Below are positions 16,204 to 23,858 of a stretch of 34,426 nucleotides of DNA, piece by piece (position 1 is the first letter of the stretch; each line of letters begins with the position of its first letter). The DNA comes from Acetobacter orleanensis (GTDB taxonomy: Bacteria; Pseudomonadota; Alphaproteobacteria; Acetobacterales; Acetobacteraceae). The DNA lies in the NCBI RefSeq assembly GCF_001581005.1, contig NZ_LHZV01000042.1, positions 1 through 34,426 of the forward strand. The letters run 5' to 3'. The notes below the pieces were generated by a model that was not told the origin of the DNA, made no database searches, and saw nothing but the letters and a program-made list of their open reading frames with translations. The position numbers and the translations under genes are program-made.

Positions 16204-17925
16204 TTATACCTCTCCCATAAGTGTCCTGATATCCCAGAAATCCGGATACTGCATGGACTCAGCCACCTGAACGATATTTTCAAGATCGATACCATCAAGA
16301 TATCGCTTTACGCCTTCTGAGTGATGTCCGTATTCATGGCCGAGAAAGTCATCAATCCAGAGTTCTCTGATGCCGGTGTCGCCTCCGGGCATATTTCTGA
16401 GTTTGGTGGAGACATTATGACGAAAGCTGTGAAAAACAACAGAAGAGGACTTAATGCCAAGCCTATTTTTGAAGGTTGAGAATTTTCCTCCAAAACCTAC
16501 GCTTCGTTTTTTATCTCTCCCGCTGAACGTCAGTTCGTTAAAGAGGTAATAATTGGCACTCTTGGCCCATTCCAGAATACCAGCTTCAATCAGTTTTCTA
16601 TGGATGGGAACAACCCTTTCACCGGCCTCAGTCTTGGGGTTCCACGCCTCAGCCGGTCTGTTGCGTCGTGGCAGATGCTCACAGATATTGAAACACCAGA
16701 CACCTTTGATGTTAATGATATCTAGCTTTCGCAACCGGCATATTTCCTCCAGCCTCATCCCGGTATACGACCCAATTCCAACAATCATGCCAAATGTTCT
16801 TTGTGAAATTTGGCCGGGAGGCCATGGGGTGTTGATGAGTTCCCGCAGGTCGTCCTCAGGCCACGCTTTATAGCCATCGCCCTTCAGTTTTCGGCCAAAA
16901 GACCAGTCTTTGAAGACATTGGAGCCTCGGTTCACCAGTTCCTTTTTCTCATGGAAGGTCCATAGGATCGACATCTTGGAGAAATGGTTCTTGATGGTTT
17001 TGGTTTTGAGAAGGGCTTTTATGCGGTTCCGCTTTGCATATTTAATAAGTTCATCAACCGTAAGTTCTTTGGTTTTACCCTTTCCATAGGTACCGGGAAT
17101 TTGGGTCATCATTTCGATATATTTATCGGCGTGCTTACTGGAATAAGTGCGAATAGGTTCATCGCCATTGATTTCAATCCATCTGCGATAGACGTTAGTC
17201 ATCATAGCCAGTTCGCTCTTTGGCTTGGTTTTAATCTCTGGTGACGTCATGAAGGTAGAGACTGCTTCCGAGAACAGGGGAGAGGGTTTCACTTCCAGTT
17301 GTTGGAAGACAGGAGCCAATGTTTCCCGTAACAGTGCAGACTGATTTTCAAAGACCTTGATGGTTTCCTGATGGCCTTGGACTCTGGACGCAAGGATTTC
17401 ACCTGAACGGCTCAGCTTTTCCATTGCGGGTCCGGCTGTATCCTTGAGATATCCGGTGAGCGCCGTCATGCGGTCTGTCTCTCTGACATGGGACAGGAGA
17501 TGTTCAGCGTTGATGGTCTTGTATTGGGAGATCAGCGACGCAATTTCGAGCTCATATGACTGGATTATGGCCTCTAGGAAATTCCTGGCATTATCATTGT
17601 CAAGATATGATCGTACGCACTCTGTCAGACTGTCTCTTGTTTCCTGAGCTCCGCTGGTTTCCGGGGGAAGGATGGAGCGTCTGAGAAGGTCAGCATAATC
17701 CTGCTTTTCCTCATCCGATATAATCCACGGTTCATGAGCCATCGCGTGTTCGATCTTTGCAAAAAGTGCCTGTGTCCGTTCGTATGCTGTTCCAGCACGG
17801 ATCAGTGCGATTTTCCTTGATCTGGTGAACAGCGAAAAGCAGATTTCATTCTTTTTAAGAGCATCACGGAAATGTGATGGAACTCGTGTCCTGAAATAGA
17901 ACCCTGTCGCCCGGCACTGGAGCAT
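16204..17925 (-). CDS. Tyrosine recombinase (integrase) of element A
   Basis: 573 residues from ATG 17925, preceded by GGCAGGAAC; the in-frame ATG 17955 lacks a ribosome site. The N-terminus MLQCRATGFYFRTRVPSHFRDAL is the short phage-integrase module shared with the other integrases here. A long helical linker and core-binding domain follow. The catalytic domain has TGMRLEEICRLRK (Arg near 390), VVFHSFRHNVSTKLR (HxxR near 500), LGHEYGH (near 526) and KRYLDGI (Tyr near 539). All catalytic residues are visible, so it may be active. It lies beside att2, reads away from it, and has an arm-type repeat between its start and the core. It is clearly diverged from integrases B and C but targets the same tRNA end. 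Confidence 0.93.
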   Translation of the reverse strand: MLQCRATGFYFRTRVPSHFRDALKKNEICFSLFTRSRKIALIRAGTAYERTQALFAKIEHAMAHEPWIISDEEKQDYADLLRRSILPPETSGAQETRDSLTECVRSYLDNDNARNFLEAIIQSYELEIASLISQYKTINAEHLLSHVRETDRMTALTGYLKDTAGPAMEKLSRSGEILASRVQGHQETIKVFENQSALLRETLAPVFQQLEVKPSPLFSEAVSTFMTSPEIKTKPKSELAMMTNVYRRWIEINGDEPIRTYSSKHADKYIEMMTQIPGTYGKGKTKELTVDELIKYAKRNRIKALLKTKTIKNHFSKMSILWTFHEKKELVNRGSNVFKDWSFGRKLKGDGYKAWPEDDLRELINTPWPPGQISQRTFGMIVGIGSYTGMRLEEICRLRKLDIINIKGVWCFNICEHLPRRNRPAEAWNPKTEAGERVVPIHRKLIEAGILEWAKSANYYLFNELTFSGRDKKRSVGFGGKFSTFKNRLGIKSSSVVFHSFRHNVSTKLRNMPGGDTGIRELWIDDFLGHEYGHHSEGVKRYLDGIDLENIVQVAESMQYPDFWDIRTLMGEV

Positions 17926-17956
17926 GTTCCTGCCTTGTTCATCGTCCCCCGCCAAA

Positions 17957-17973
17957 GCTTGTGTAAGAGTTTG
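17957..17973 (+). repeat. Candidate integrase arm-type site (right end of element A)
   Basis: GCTTGTGTAAGAGTTTG, an exact copy of 621-637 near att1, between integrase A and the att core. Confidence 0.5.
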
Positions 17974-18027
17974 CGGGGTCTGTGTTTCTGGAAATCCAGA
18001 ATAATGAACAAAAACAATGAGTTATGG

Positions 18028-18052
18028 TGGTGCGAACTGCGGGACTCGAACC
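18028..18052 (-). other. att site 2: tRNA 3'-end fragment (junction of elements A and B)
   Basis: The same 25 bases as at 541-565 and 26895-26919. Here the 5' T-stem strand reads GCAGG and would mispair with CCCGC, so this copy cannot be a normal tRNA. It closes element A and opens element B. Confidence 0.85.
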
Positions 18053-18185
18053 TGCATCAACCCGCAGTGACACTTTTCTAACCCCTTGAAACAGCAAAAA
18101 GAATACGACGTGCTGTCTTCTGGTTGGCGTTTTTGTTCCCGACGTTGGTTAAACAATCTGGGAACGTGGAGAAGCCAGTTTAACC

Positions 18186-18599
18186 CTAATCGACAGTTTT
18201 CTGAAAGGGGTTAATGATTGTCACCATATCGAAAATCTTCTGACCATTCTGCATATCTTCGGACAGTAGGGTTTCGATACCATTGTCTATGGCGCAGGCC
18301 AAAATCATGGCGTCATAGGTTTGGAGCCCATAGCGTTCAATGATGGCCCAGCCCCGACTGTAAACGGCCTCTGTGATGGGGTGAATGGTGACCAGCCCTC
18401 GGAAGTCCGTAATAAGTGTTTTGATGTCGTTCAGCGGAAGTTTTGTTTTACGTCTTAGCGTGTTGGTCGCTTCGTTGAGCGTCTGCACCGAAATATGACA
18501 CTCTTGATCCAGAAGAATACTGTCAGCGATACCAGCCTTCTCTGTCCCTTCCTCCATCATGGCATAGAGGAGGATGTTCGTATCCAGAAAGAGAGACAT
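18186..18599 (-). CDS. vapC: PIN-domain toxin (VapC-like ribonuclease)
   Basis: A 137-residue PIN-domain protein. The first acidic residue is in FLDTNILLYAM (Asp6). Others are in the SVQTLNEATNTL helix (Glu43) and near the C-terminus in LQTYDAMILACAIDNG (Asp95 and Asp104). These form the metal site of VapC-type RNases. Its ATG overlaps the antitoxin stop (TAATG), a standard toxin-antitoxin arrangement ensuring coupled synthesis. Placed next to att2 at the edge of element B, it most likely stabilises the element against loss. Length and motifs are normal. The substrate RNA cannot be predicted. Confidence 0.9.
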   Translation of the reverse strand: MSLFLDTNILLYAMMEEGTEKAGIADSILLDQECHISVQTLNEATNTLRRKTKLPLNDIKTLITDFRGLVTIHPITEAVYSRGWAIIERYGLQTYDAMILACAIDNGIETLLSEDMQNGQKIFDMVTIINPFQKTVD

Positions 18600-18796
18600 T
18601 AGTCTTTAGGGCGTTCAAAGCGAAATCCTGAAGGCAGTTTTTTGCCGATCTCTTTCAGGGAGCGGAGTGCTTCTTCTTTGGATTTGAGGCGCGTAAAAAG
18701 AGCCTCGACATTGTCGCCTTCCTGAAGGCCGAGTTGTTTTACAATGTGTGAGGGAATGCGAACAGCCAAGCTGTTACCCCATTTGGAAACCTGCAT
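18599..18796 (-). CDS. vapB: AbrB/MazE-type antitoxin (VapB-like)
   Basis: A 65-residue protein. The N-terminus MQVSKWGNSLAVRIPSHIVKQLGLQEGDNVEA is a textbook swapped-hairpin AbrB DNA-binding domain (K-W-G-N-S-x-A-V-R-I-P). The remaining tail (RSLKEIGKKLPSGFRFERPKD) is the part that wraps the PIN toxin. It overlaps the toxin gene. The complex would bind the inverted repeat just upstream (18812-18846) and repress its own promoter. Confidence 0.9.
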   Translation of the reverse strand: MQVSKWGNSLAVRIPSHIVKQLGLQEGDNVEALFTRLKSKEEALRSLKEIGKKLPSGFRFERPKD

Positions 18797-18811
18797 AAGA
18801 ACCTCCCAGAC

Positions 18812-18846
18812 AATAGATAAACAAAAATAATTTATGTATATCTATT
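18812..18846. promoter_or_regulatory. Probable VapBC operator
   Basis: AATAGATA (18812-18819) and its reverse complement TATCTATT (18839-18846) frame an A/T-rich promoter region 16 bp upstream of the antitoxin start. Such widely spaced dyads are typical operators for AbrB-type antitoxin-toxin complexes. Confidence 0.6.
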
Positions 18847-18889
18847 TTGCAAGATGATTCAGCCTGATCCCGGTTTTCTGAAAAGCATT

Positions 18890-19498
18890 TCATGTGTCAC
18901 AATGAGTGTCAGATGGAAATTCTGTCGTCGGTTTTGGTGTGTCATGAGACCGGGCAATTCGGGAGACGGCACTTTCACTGAGTCCATAGGTCGTTGCCAA
19001 GGATTTGAGAGTCATTCCGTTTTTCCTTTTTGCTCTGATTTCCCGTTTTTGCGAGGCGGTCAGTCTCGAGGGTCGTCCCATCGGCTTTCCCTGCTGGATG
19101 GCTCTGACCCGCCCTTCGGATGTTCTGGTTCGGATCAGATCGCGTTCGACGTCAGCAAGGCCTCCAAGGACAGCAAGCATCAGTCGTCCGGTGCTGGTGC
19201 TGGTGTCGGTCCACGGTTCAGCTATTGAATGAAACTGTGCCTTTTTATTCGTAATATCTTTAACTATAGAAAAGAGATCGAAAGTACTGCGGGCGAGTCT
19301 GTCGATACGGGTGACAACCACGACGTCCCCTTCAGTAACCGAAGCAATCAGTTTTTTGAGCTGTGAACGCTCGGCATTCGCACCGCTTGCTTTTTCGCGG
19401 TAAATTTTTACGCACCCAAATTCTTTTAAATTTTTCACTTGTATATCAAGGGTCTGTCCCACTGTACTGACCCGTGCATATCCTTTTTTCTGACCCAC
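18890..19498 (-). CDS. Serine recombinase (resolvase/DNA invertase family) of element B
   Basis: GTG 19498 gives 202 residues beginning MGQKKGYARVSTVGQ. It is preceded by AAAGGGG at good distance; an in-frame ATG at 19531 would add 11 residues but has a poor site. The catalytic serine is in YARVSTVGQ. The RIDRLARSTFDLFSIVKDI segment, the LGGLADVERDLIRTRTSEGRVRA helix and a C-terminal helix-turn-helix (GMTLKSLATTYGLSESAVSRIA) are present. The architecture fits both resolvases and Hin-type invertases. Directly upstream lie a 24-bp inverted repeat and, 60 bp away, a 140-bp segment with 14-bp inverted ends in front of the Hint-domain gene. That raises the possibility that it inverts this segment. 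Confidence 0.9.
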   Translation of the reverse strand: MGQKKGYARVSTVGQTLDIQVKNLKEFGCVKIYREKASGANAERSQLKKLIASVTEGDVVVVTRIDRLARSTFDLFSIVKDITNKKAQFHSIAEPWTDTSTSTGRLMLAVLGGLADVERDLIRTRTSEGRVRAIQQGKPMGRPSRLTASQKREIRAKRKNGMTLKSLATTYGLSESAVSRIARSHDTPKPTTEFPSDTHCDT

Positions 19499-19504
19499 GT
19501 GCCA

Positions 19505-19528
19505 CCCCTTTACCTTGCAGGAAAGGGG
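19505..19528. repeat. 24-bp inverted repeat upstream of the serine recombinase
   Basis: CCCCTTT (19505-19511) and AAAGGGG (19522-19528) around ACCTTGCAGG, itself partly dyad-symmetric. It overlaps the ribosome site of the recombinase gene, so it may be an operator, a recombinase site or an mRNA hairpin that limits translation. Confidence 0.5.
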
Positions 19529-19557
19529 CATCTTATCACGATGTTTGTTTGATTAAA

Positions 19558-19697
19558 TCCTGATTTACGCACGTGAGGTAAGTCCCACCTGCTCCATGAA
19601 CTTCTCCTCAGTTTTATTTCATAGAAAAATCGTTTGCACAACAAAAACATGAGTTTAGGCATAAAAAACCTAACAAATTTTCTTGCGTAAATCAGGA
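19558..19697. repeat. 140-bp segment bounded by 14-bp perfect inverted repeats
   Basis: TCCTGATTTACGCA (19558-19571) and its exact reverse complement TGCGTAAATCAGGA (19684-19697) enclose 112 bp without a gene. The right repeat overlaps the ribosome site AGGAG used by the ATG at 19707. The segment lies between a serine recombinase and a cell-surface-like gene. On the minus strand the interior has a strong ribosome site and ATG followed by only ten codons. Candidates are an invertible promoter segment or a small MITE-like insertion. Confidence 0.65.
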
Positions 19698-19706
19698 GTT
19701 ATTCAA

Positions 19707-19757
19707 ATGACAGCAGCATTGGTTCAAAGTCACTCTTGGTGTGGCTACTGTGTATAG
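19707..19757 (+). other. Short frame with strong ribosome site ahead of the Hint gene (possible frameshifted start)
   Basis: AGGAG stands nine bases before ATG 19707, but this frame encodes only 16 residues (MTAALVQSHSWCGYCV) and stops at TAG 19755-19757. The Hint frame continues upstream as QQHWFKVTLG and is closed by TGA directly over this ATG. A one-base shift near CAGCAG would join ATG to the Hint frame. Confidence 0.45.
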
Positions 19758-21456
19758 TAGTGGGGACTTATCTGCTCTGGCTGGCGTAAGTGGCCTGTCG
19801 TCTATTGTTGTCACGAAAAATGCTGATACTCCTGCTGGAGATTCGGTCGTTGTGGATCTTTCTACCCCAATAGCAGGTGTCAATGCTCTTAATGCCATTA
19901 CAGTGGAGAATGGTGCCACGGCTAAGGTCGGCGGTGGTCTGTTAAATGCGACCGTAATTAGTGCTCTGAAAACCGACGGTGGTATTCTTGACCTTCAAGG
20001 AACTTTAGTTGGTGTGTCGGCCTTGAAGCAAGTTTACGTTGGACCGTCTGGTGGTCAAATCACGATGGAGCCGACGGGACTTGATGTTGGTTTGCTTTCT
20101 GTCCCAGTCATTTTCCTAGATAAAGCCGGACTGCCAACAAATACAATCCCTAAAGACTTTGTCATGGACTTTCCTCAGGTTAGTAAGCCATTGTTTGGGG
20201 ATAAGCACATAACAGCAAGCTATAGCACGGTTACAAATACAACGACGATTGGTCCGGGCATTAGCGTTGGTGGGGTAGTCAATGTCGGTCGTGTCATGGT
20301 GCTTACTGGAGACCCATTTGATCTCAAAGATACCGGAAAAGATTATGGTTTCGGGTATTTTGCGAAGGATTTCACGCAAGATGATGGAAAAGGTGGTATT
20401 ATTACCTGTTTCCTGCCGGGCAGCATGATCCGCACCACGACTGGCGAGGTGGCAGTCGAAGACGTTCAGATCGGTGATGAAGTTATTGCATTTGACTGGC
20501 GGAATAATACGGACATCGTGCGGCCTGTGGTCTGGGTTGGTAAAGCGCACGTCAACGTTCGCCACGGTTTGCCGGATGACGAGGCAGGCTGGCCTGTTCG
20601 TATTCTTAAAGACGCCATTGACGATGGTGTTCCTTATAAGGACATGCTGATTACATCGGAACATTGCCTATTTTTCAAAGACCGGTTTGTGCCAGTGCGT
20701 ATGCTGGTCAATGGTGTGTCCATTTTCTACGACAAATCTATTTCGTCTTATGATTATTACCATGTGGAAACCGAACAGCATTCTGTTATCACTGCCGATG
20801 GCATGCTGACCGAAAGCTATCTGGATACCGGAAATCGCTCTTCTTTCCGGCAGGAAGGTAAGGTTGCTACTTTGCGTGGCGCAGTTAAAAGCTGGGAAGA
20901 CGATGCCGGTGCTCCGCTGGGTGTTGAACGTTCTTTTGTGGAACCACTGTTCCGCGCTATCGAATGGCGCGAAGACAAGGTGTCAGTACAGCAGGTGCCT
21001 GCTGCCCCTGAATTGACCAATGATCCAGACCTGCATCTGGTAACGACCACAGGTGCCATTATTCGTCCAATGCGTCAGACCGCACAGCACTATAGCTTCA
21101 TGCTGCCACCTGATACGAAATCGGTTAGCATCGTGTCACGTGCGAGCAGACCGTCTGATGTGATCGGTCCTTTTGTGGATGATCGCCGTTACATGGGCAT
21201 TGCAGTTGGAGAGGTTCGCCTGTTCTGCGCAAAACGGCAATTTGATATCACGTCCCACCTGATGGCTGAAAAGCCTGCTGGTTGGCATGATGATATGGCT
21301 TGGGATGGTGTTGCGTGGACAAGTGGCAACGCAGAACTCCCATTGGGTGACCATCTGACACACGGAAAAATGGGTATCCTGTCCATCACCGTTCGTGCAG
21401 CCGGCCCTTACATCGTAGACAATCAGAAAGCGACAAAAACGGCAAAATCTGCTTAA
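19741..21456 (+). CDS. Hint-domain protein with repetitive N-terminal region
   Basis: 571 residues if translated from GTG 19741, a start without a ribosome site; the natural start may be ATG 19707 in another frame. Residues 1-220 are rich in small residues, valine, threonine and glycine, with a repeated pattern (SALAGVSGL, VNALNAITVENGA, SALKTDGGILDLQG, VSALKQVYVGPSGG) resembling beta-helical surface proteins. A Hint-type domain begins at CFLPGSMIRTTTGEVAVEDVQIGDEVIA (about 223-250) and includes TSEHCLFFKDRFVPVRMLVNG. Hint domains cleave peptide bonds autocatalytically after the leading cysteine. Such Hint_2 proteins are common in acetic acid bacteria, by recall. No signal peptide is visible. 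The gene ends in a strong terminator and converges with the relaxase. Confidence 0.85.
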   Translation: MATVYSSGDLSALAGVSGLSSIVVTKNADTPAGDSVVVDLSTPIAGVNALNAITVENGATAKVGGGLLNATVISALKTDGGILDLQGTLVGVSALKQVYVGPSGGQITMEPTGLDVGLLSVPVIFLDKAGLPTNTIPKDFVMDFPQVSKPLFGDKHITASYSTVTNTTTIGPGISVGGVVNVGRVMVLTGDPFDLKDTGKDYGFGYFAKDFTQDDGKGGIITCFLPGSMIRTTTGEVAVEDVQIGDEVIAFDWRNNTDIVRPVVWVGKAHVNVRHGLPDDEAGWPVRILKDAIDDGVPYKDMLITSEHCLFFKDRFVPVRMLVNGVSIFYDKSISSYDYYHVETEQHSVITADGMLTESYLDTGNRSSFRQEGKVATLRGAVKSWEDDAGAPLGVERSFVEPLFRAIEWREDKVSVQQVPAAPELTNDPDLHLVTTTGAIIRPMRQTAQHYSFMLPPDTKSVSIVSRASRPSDVIGPFVDDRRYMGIAVGEVRLFCAKRQFDITSHLMAEKPAGWHDDMAWDGVAWTSGNAELPLGDHLTHGKMGILSITVRAAGPYIVDNQKATKTAKSA

Positions 21457-21469
21457 TCATACTAACAGT

Positions 21470-23167
21470 TTAAGCCGTTATGCAGGCCCTGTCTTTTCTG
21501 GCAGGGCCTGTTTTCATTATGGGCTTCTGGAGTGCCTGAATCAGGCCGTCCTCCAGAGGCGTCTGTAATGCCAATTTTGTAAATTCTGCCCGCTCAGCAG
21601 AAAATGGCTTGCTATTGAGTAGAGATCGAAACAGGGACATATCGCGACGGGCCTGTTCCTTGGCAGGGCGGTGTTTTTCATTCCAGTCGTAAATCTGTCT
21701 CTGACGTGCCCGACTTTGTGCCTCAAACTGCTTGCTCAGCCAGTCTTCACGTTTTTTCGGATTGGCCAGAGCAGCGAATTCCGCATCATATTTCGTTTTG
21801 ATGCGCTCCAGTCTGGGTCTGTTCCGTTCAGTCACAACAGGGCGTATCGGATCAGGCGGGAGAGATCTCAGACCAACAGTAAAGAGCAGTCCTTGAATAG
21901 CAAACCGCAGCACTTCCAAAAAATCCAAAGAGGTCTGCTCAAACTTCCTTTTTAGGCCTCTCTGTTTTCCACTCAGTCTCTGCCAGACGCTTTTCTCAGC
22001 TTTCTCGGACGCCGTCTTTGCTGCGCAATAGCGATCGTAAGCGTTTCTCAGTTGTTTTTCGTAAGGCTGAAGGTCTTTTCTCCATTGCGCCAGAATGACG
22101 TCCTTGTCTGGCAGGGGACGCTTCATGGCAGGAGCTCGCTGGTCAAGGATGGCTTGTCTGTCCTGAAGGGCGTTTAAGAGGAGACGTCGCAGGCGGGCTT
22201 CTTCCACAGTTCTGATAACGGGGCCAATGTGAGGGACCGCCTGAGGGGAACGAACGGGCCGGTCCACATCCGCAACCCGTTTGCGATAGAGGTCTTGCTG
22301 AAGCTTGCTTCTCTTGGGGCGTCGGATGAGGGCTGGCTTCTGTCTGGGAGTACTTTCTTCTGCAAGCAGTTTGCGGAACTCTGCCATTCTGACTTTGACT
22401 AGGCGCGTGAAACTTCCAATCAGCGTACCATTCTCATCTTCAATGATATGGGCGCCGGGGCGTGTTTGTTGTCGATCGCCTTCCCGTAATCTGAGACCAT
22501 GTTCCGCCAGTGCTGCGCGGAAGGATTTCAGGCCGTCCGACTGAGACCATAGGGTCGCCACCAGTGTTTTCCGGGTAGCCAGATCAACACCCTGCCGTTC
22601 CGCGATCCGTCTCGCCTGTGCTGTGTAGGCTGCGCGGGGTTTGAGATCATCGGAAGGAGGGATAAGCGATTCAACCTGTTCGGCTTCATGATGGTATCCC
22701 TGCTTGTGGAGGGCTTTTGCAATGGCCTTATCATGTCTGCCGGGCACCAGAGCATGCCCTAATCGTAGTTCTTCCAGTCGGGCGGCTTTCTCAAGGCGCA
22801 TCCAGCTAAACCGGCTGCTGAGCACATGATCTTGCTGCCATTCTGGCAGAATCAGATGTCCATGGGTCGTTCCTGCCTTCTGGTGAATGATGAGGGTCAT
22901 ATGACTGGAATCAGCTTTCAGTTCCTGGCACAGACGACCGGCAAACTCGGAAAGCTGGACGTCGGTCATGACTTGTGCCGGATTAAAGGCGATATGGCGC
23001 AGGCCATAGGTTAGCCCCTCGCGCTTTGCCTCCCGCATATGGTCACGCATGAGCCAGTCTGATCCGGCCAGAACGCGAATGGCTTCATTTTTCGTACCAT
23101 GCAGGACATGACGACTCAAAGCGCCCGCACCGCTGCGCGTTTTAATTCTGCTTTCCTTGACAATCAT
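21470..23167 (-). CDS. Relaxase (MobA-like mobilization protein) of element B
   Basis: A 565-residue protein. The N-terminus has the relaxase pattern: the strand GLRHIAFNPAQVMTDVQLSEF (about 55-75) and the histidine triad in IHQKAGTTHGHLILPEW (His95, His102, His104). The remainder (about 170-560) is strongly basic and helical, with proline-rich joints and no helicase or primase motifs. It starts 19 bp after mobC on the same strand. Its last codons overlap the terminator of the convergent Hint gene. With mobC and the hairpin region at 23605-23664 it forms a complete mobilization module without type IV secretion genes. It could also act on element C, which retains a nearly identical oriT-like region. 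Confidence 0.85.
   Translation of the reverse strand: MIVKESRIKTRSGAGALSRHVLHGTKNEAIRVLAGSDWLMRDHMREAKREGLTYGLRHIAFNPAQVMTDVQLSEFAGRLCQELKADSSHMTLIIHQKAGTTHGHLILPEWQQDHVLSSRFSWMRLEKAARLEELRLGHALVPGRHDKAIAKALHKQGYHHEAEQVESLIPPSDDLKPRAAYTAQARRIAERQGVDLATRKTLVATLWSQSDGLKSFRAALAEHGLRLREGDRQQTRPGAHIIEDENGTLIGSFTRLVKVRMAEFRKLLAEESTPRQKPALIRRPKRSKLQQDLYRKRVADVDRPVRSPQAVPHIGPVIRTVEEARLRRLLLNALQDRQAILDQRAPAMKRPLPDKDVILAQWRKDLQPYEKQLRNAYDRYCAAKTASEKAEKSVWQRLSGKQRGLKRKFEQTSLDFLEVLRFAIQGLLFTVGLRSLPPDPIRPVVTERNRPRLERIKTKYDAEFAALANPKKREDWLSKQFEAQSRARQRQIYDWNEKHRPAKEQARRDMSLFRSLLNSKPFSAERAEFTKLALQTPLEDGLIQALQKPIMKTGPARKDRACITA
21483..21514 (+). terminator. Rho-independent terminator of the Hint gene
   Basis: CAGGCCCTG (21483-21491) pairs with CAGGGCCTG (21502-21510), with a ten-base loop and TTTT after it. 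It lies inside the last codons of the convergent relaxase gene. Confidence 0.85.
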
Positions 23168-23186
23168 GGCGCAGGGCCACAGGCAA

Positions 23187-23573
23187 TCAATGCATGGTTA
23201 CAGTCGTGTCGCATTTGCGACGGGCTGTTCTGCTGCAAGGATTTTTGCGAGATCGTGATAGAATGAGGTCGAGTTGATGGATCAGGGTTTCAATGTCGTC
23301 CAGCGCAGAACCGCAATGGACTGTATCGCCACAGTTGGCTGAATGAGCAAGCTGATTGAGGTTGTTGCCAACGCGGGAAAGTTGGGTGCGTAGTCTGCGC
23401 AGTTCGTCCGAAACGGGCGGACTATCCTCCTCGGAGAACTCAGCGGAAACTAGTAAAGAGCGTATCCAGTCAGAAGTGGTCACATGACCATGACTGCGCG
23501 CGAGATGGTTCCAGAGTATGAGTTCGTTGGGTGAAGCACGGACAGAAAGGCGAGAAGTTCGAGATGCAGGCAT
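23187..23573 (-). CDS. mobC: MobC-like relaxosome accessory protein of element B
   Basis: 128 residues from ATG 23573 (MPASRTSRLSVRASPNELILW); a frame extension to 23591 adds six residues and lacks support from the C-element copy, which also starts MPIARTSRLSVRASPSELARW. The N-terminal half is a ribbon-helix-helix-type DNA-binding region. The MobC signature LRTQLSRVGNNLNQLAHSANCG is near residues 61-85. It precedes the relaxase gene by 19 bp and follows the oriT-like hairpins. The C-terminal tail is basic and differs from the mobC of element A, so A and B carry separate mobilization families. Confidence 0.86.
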   Translation of the reverse strand: MPASRTSRLSVRASPNELILWNHLARSHGHVTTSDWIRSLLVSAEFSEEDSPPVSDELRRLRTQLSRVGNNLNQLAHSANCGDTVHCGSALDDIETLIHQLDLILSRSRKNPCSRTARRKCDTTVTMH

Positions 23574-23604
23574 AACTGGTTTTCCTTCCAAAGAGGGGGT
23601 TAAC

Positions 23605-23664
23605 GGGGGAGATTTCTCCCCCTTACCAGCTTGTCAAATGCACCCCTTGGGTAGCCATTTGACA
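23605..23664. other. Probable origin of transfer (oriT) of element B
   Basis: Directly upstream of mobC are two strong stems. The first is GGGGGAG/CTCCCCC (23605-23622). The second is TGTCAAATG (23632-23640) paired with CATTTGACA (23656-23664) across a 15-base loop. The same layout and most bases recur at 33741-33800 in element C, where the second stem has a compensating G-C change. Position and conservation argue for oriT. No nick site can be assigned by eye. Confidence 0.65.
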
Positions 23665-23742
23665 CTGCTGGCTCCCTGTAAGGGTAACCTATTGAGATGC
23701 CTGATTTCCTGTTTTTGTTTTGTGTGTTTTTTAAATGACGAT

Positions 23743-23760
23743 GATCTATTGGAATAGATC
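23743..23760. repeat. 18-bp palindrome
   Basis: GATCTATT-GG-AATAGATC, a near-perfect dyad in the gap between the oriT-like region and sodB. It may be a protein site or part of a terminator; nothing further supports a role. Confidence 0.4.
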
Positions 23761-23799
23761 AAAAGTGTTGTTTGTAAACCTTATGGTTCTTAAAGGTCT

Positions 23800-23828
23800 G
23801 GCTCTGTCTTCGTAGGAAAGACAAAGCC
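23800..23828 (-). terminator. Hairpin downstream of sodB
   Basis: GGCTCTGTCTT and AAGACAAAGCC form an 11-bp stem with one position that is G-U only on the minus strand, seven-base loop, 31 bp after the sodB stop. It has no long T-run, so it may be a weak terminator or an mRNA-stabilising end. Confidence 0.55.
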
Positions 23829-23858
23829 AGAAGGAAATGTATATAGGGTATGACTTTT

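Noticed and set aside
20116..20664. A 182-residue minus-strand frame inside the Hint gene.
   Set aside because: Antisense to a clearly coding Hint domain and without any recognisable motif.
20407..21456. The Hint domain as an intein inserted in a host protein.
   Set aside because: There is no recognisable extein continuation after the domain; the architecture fits the stand-alone Hint_2 proteins of acetic acid bacteria.
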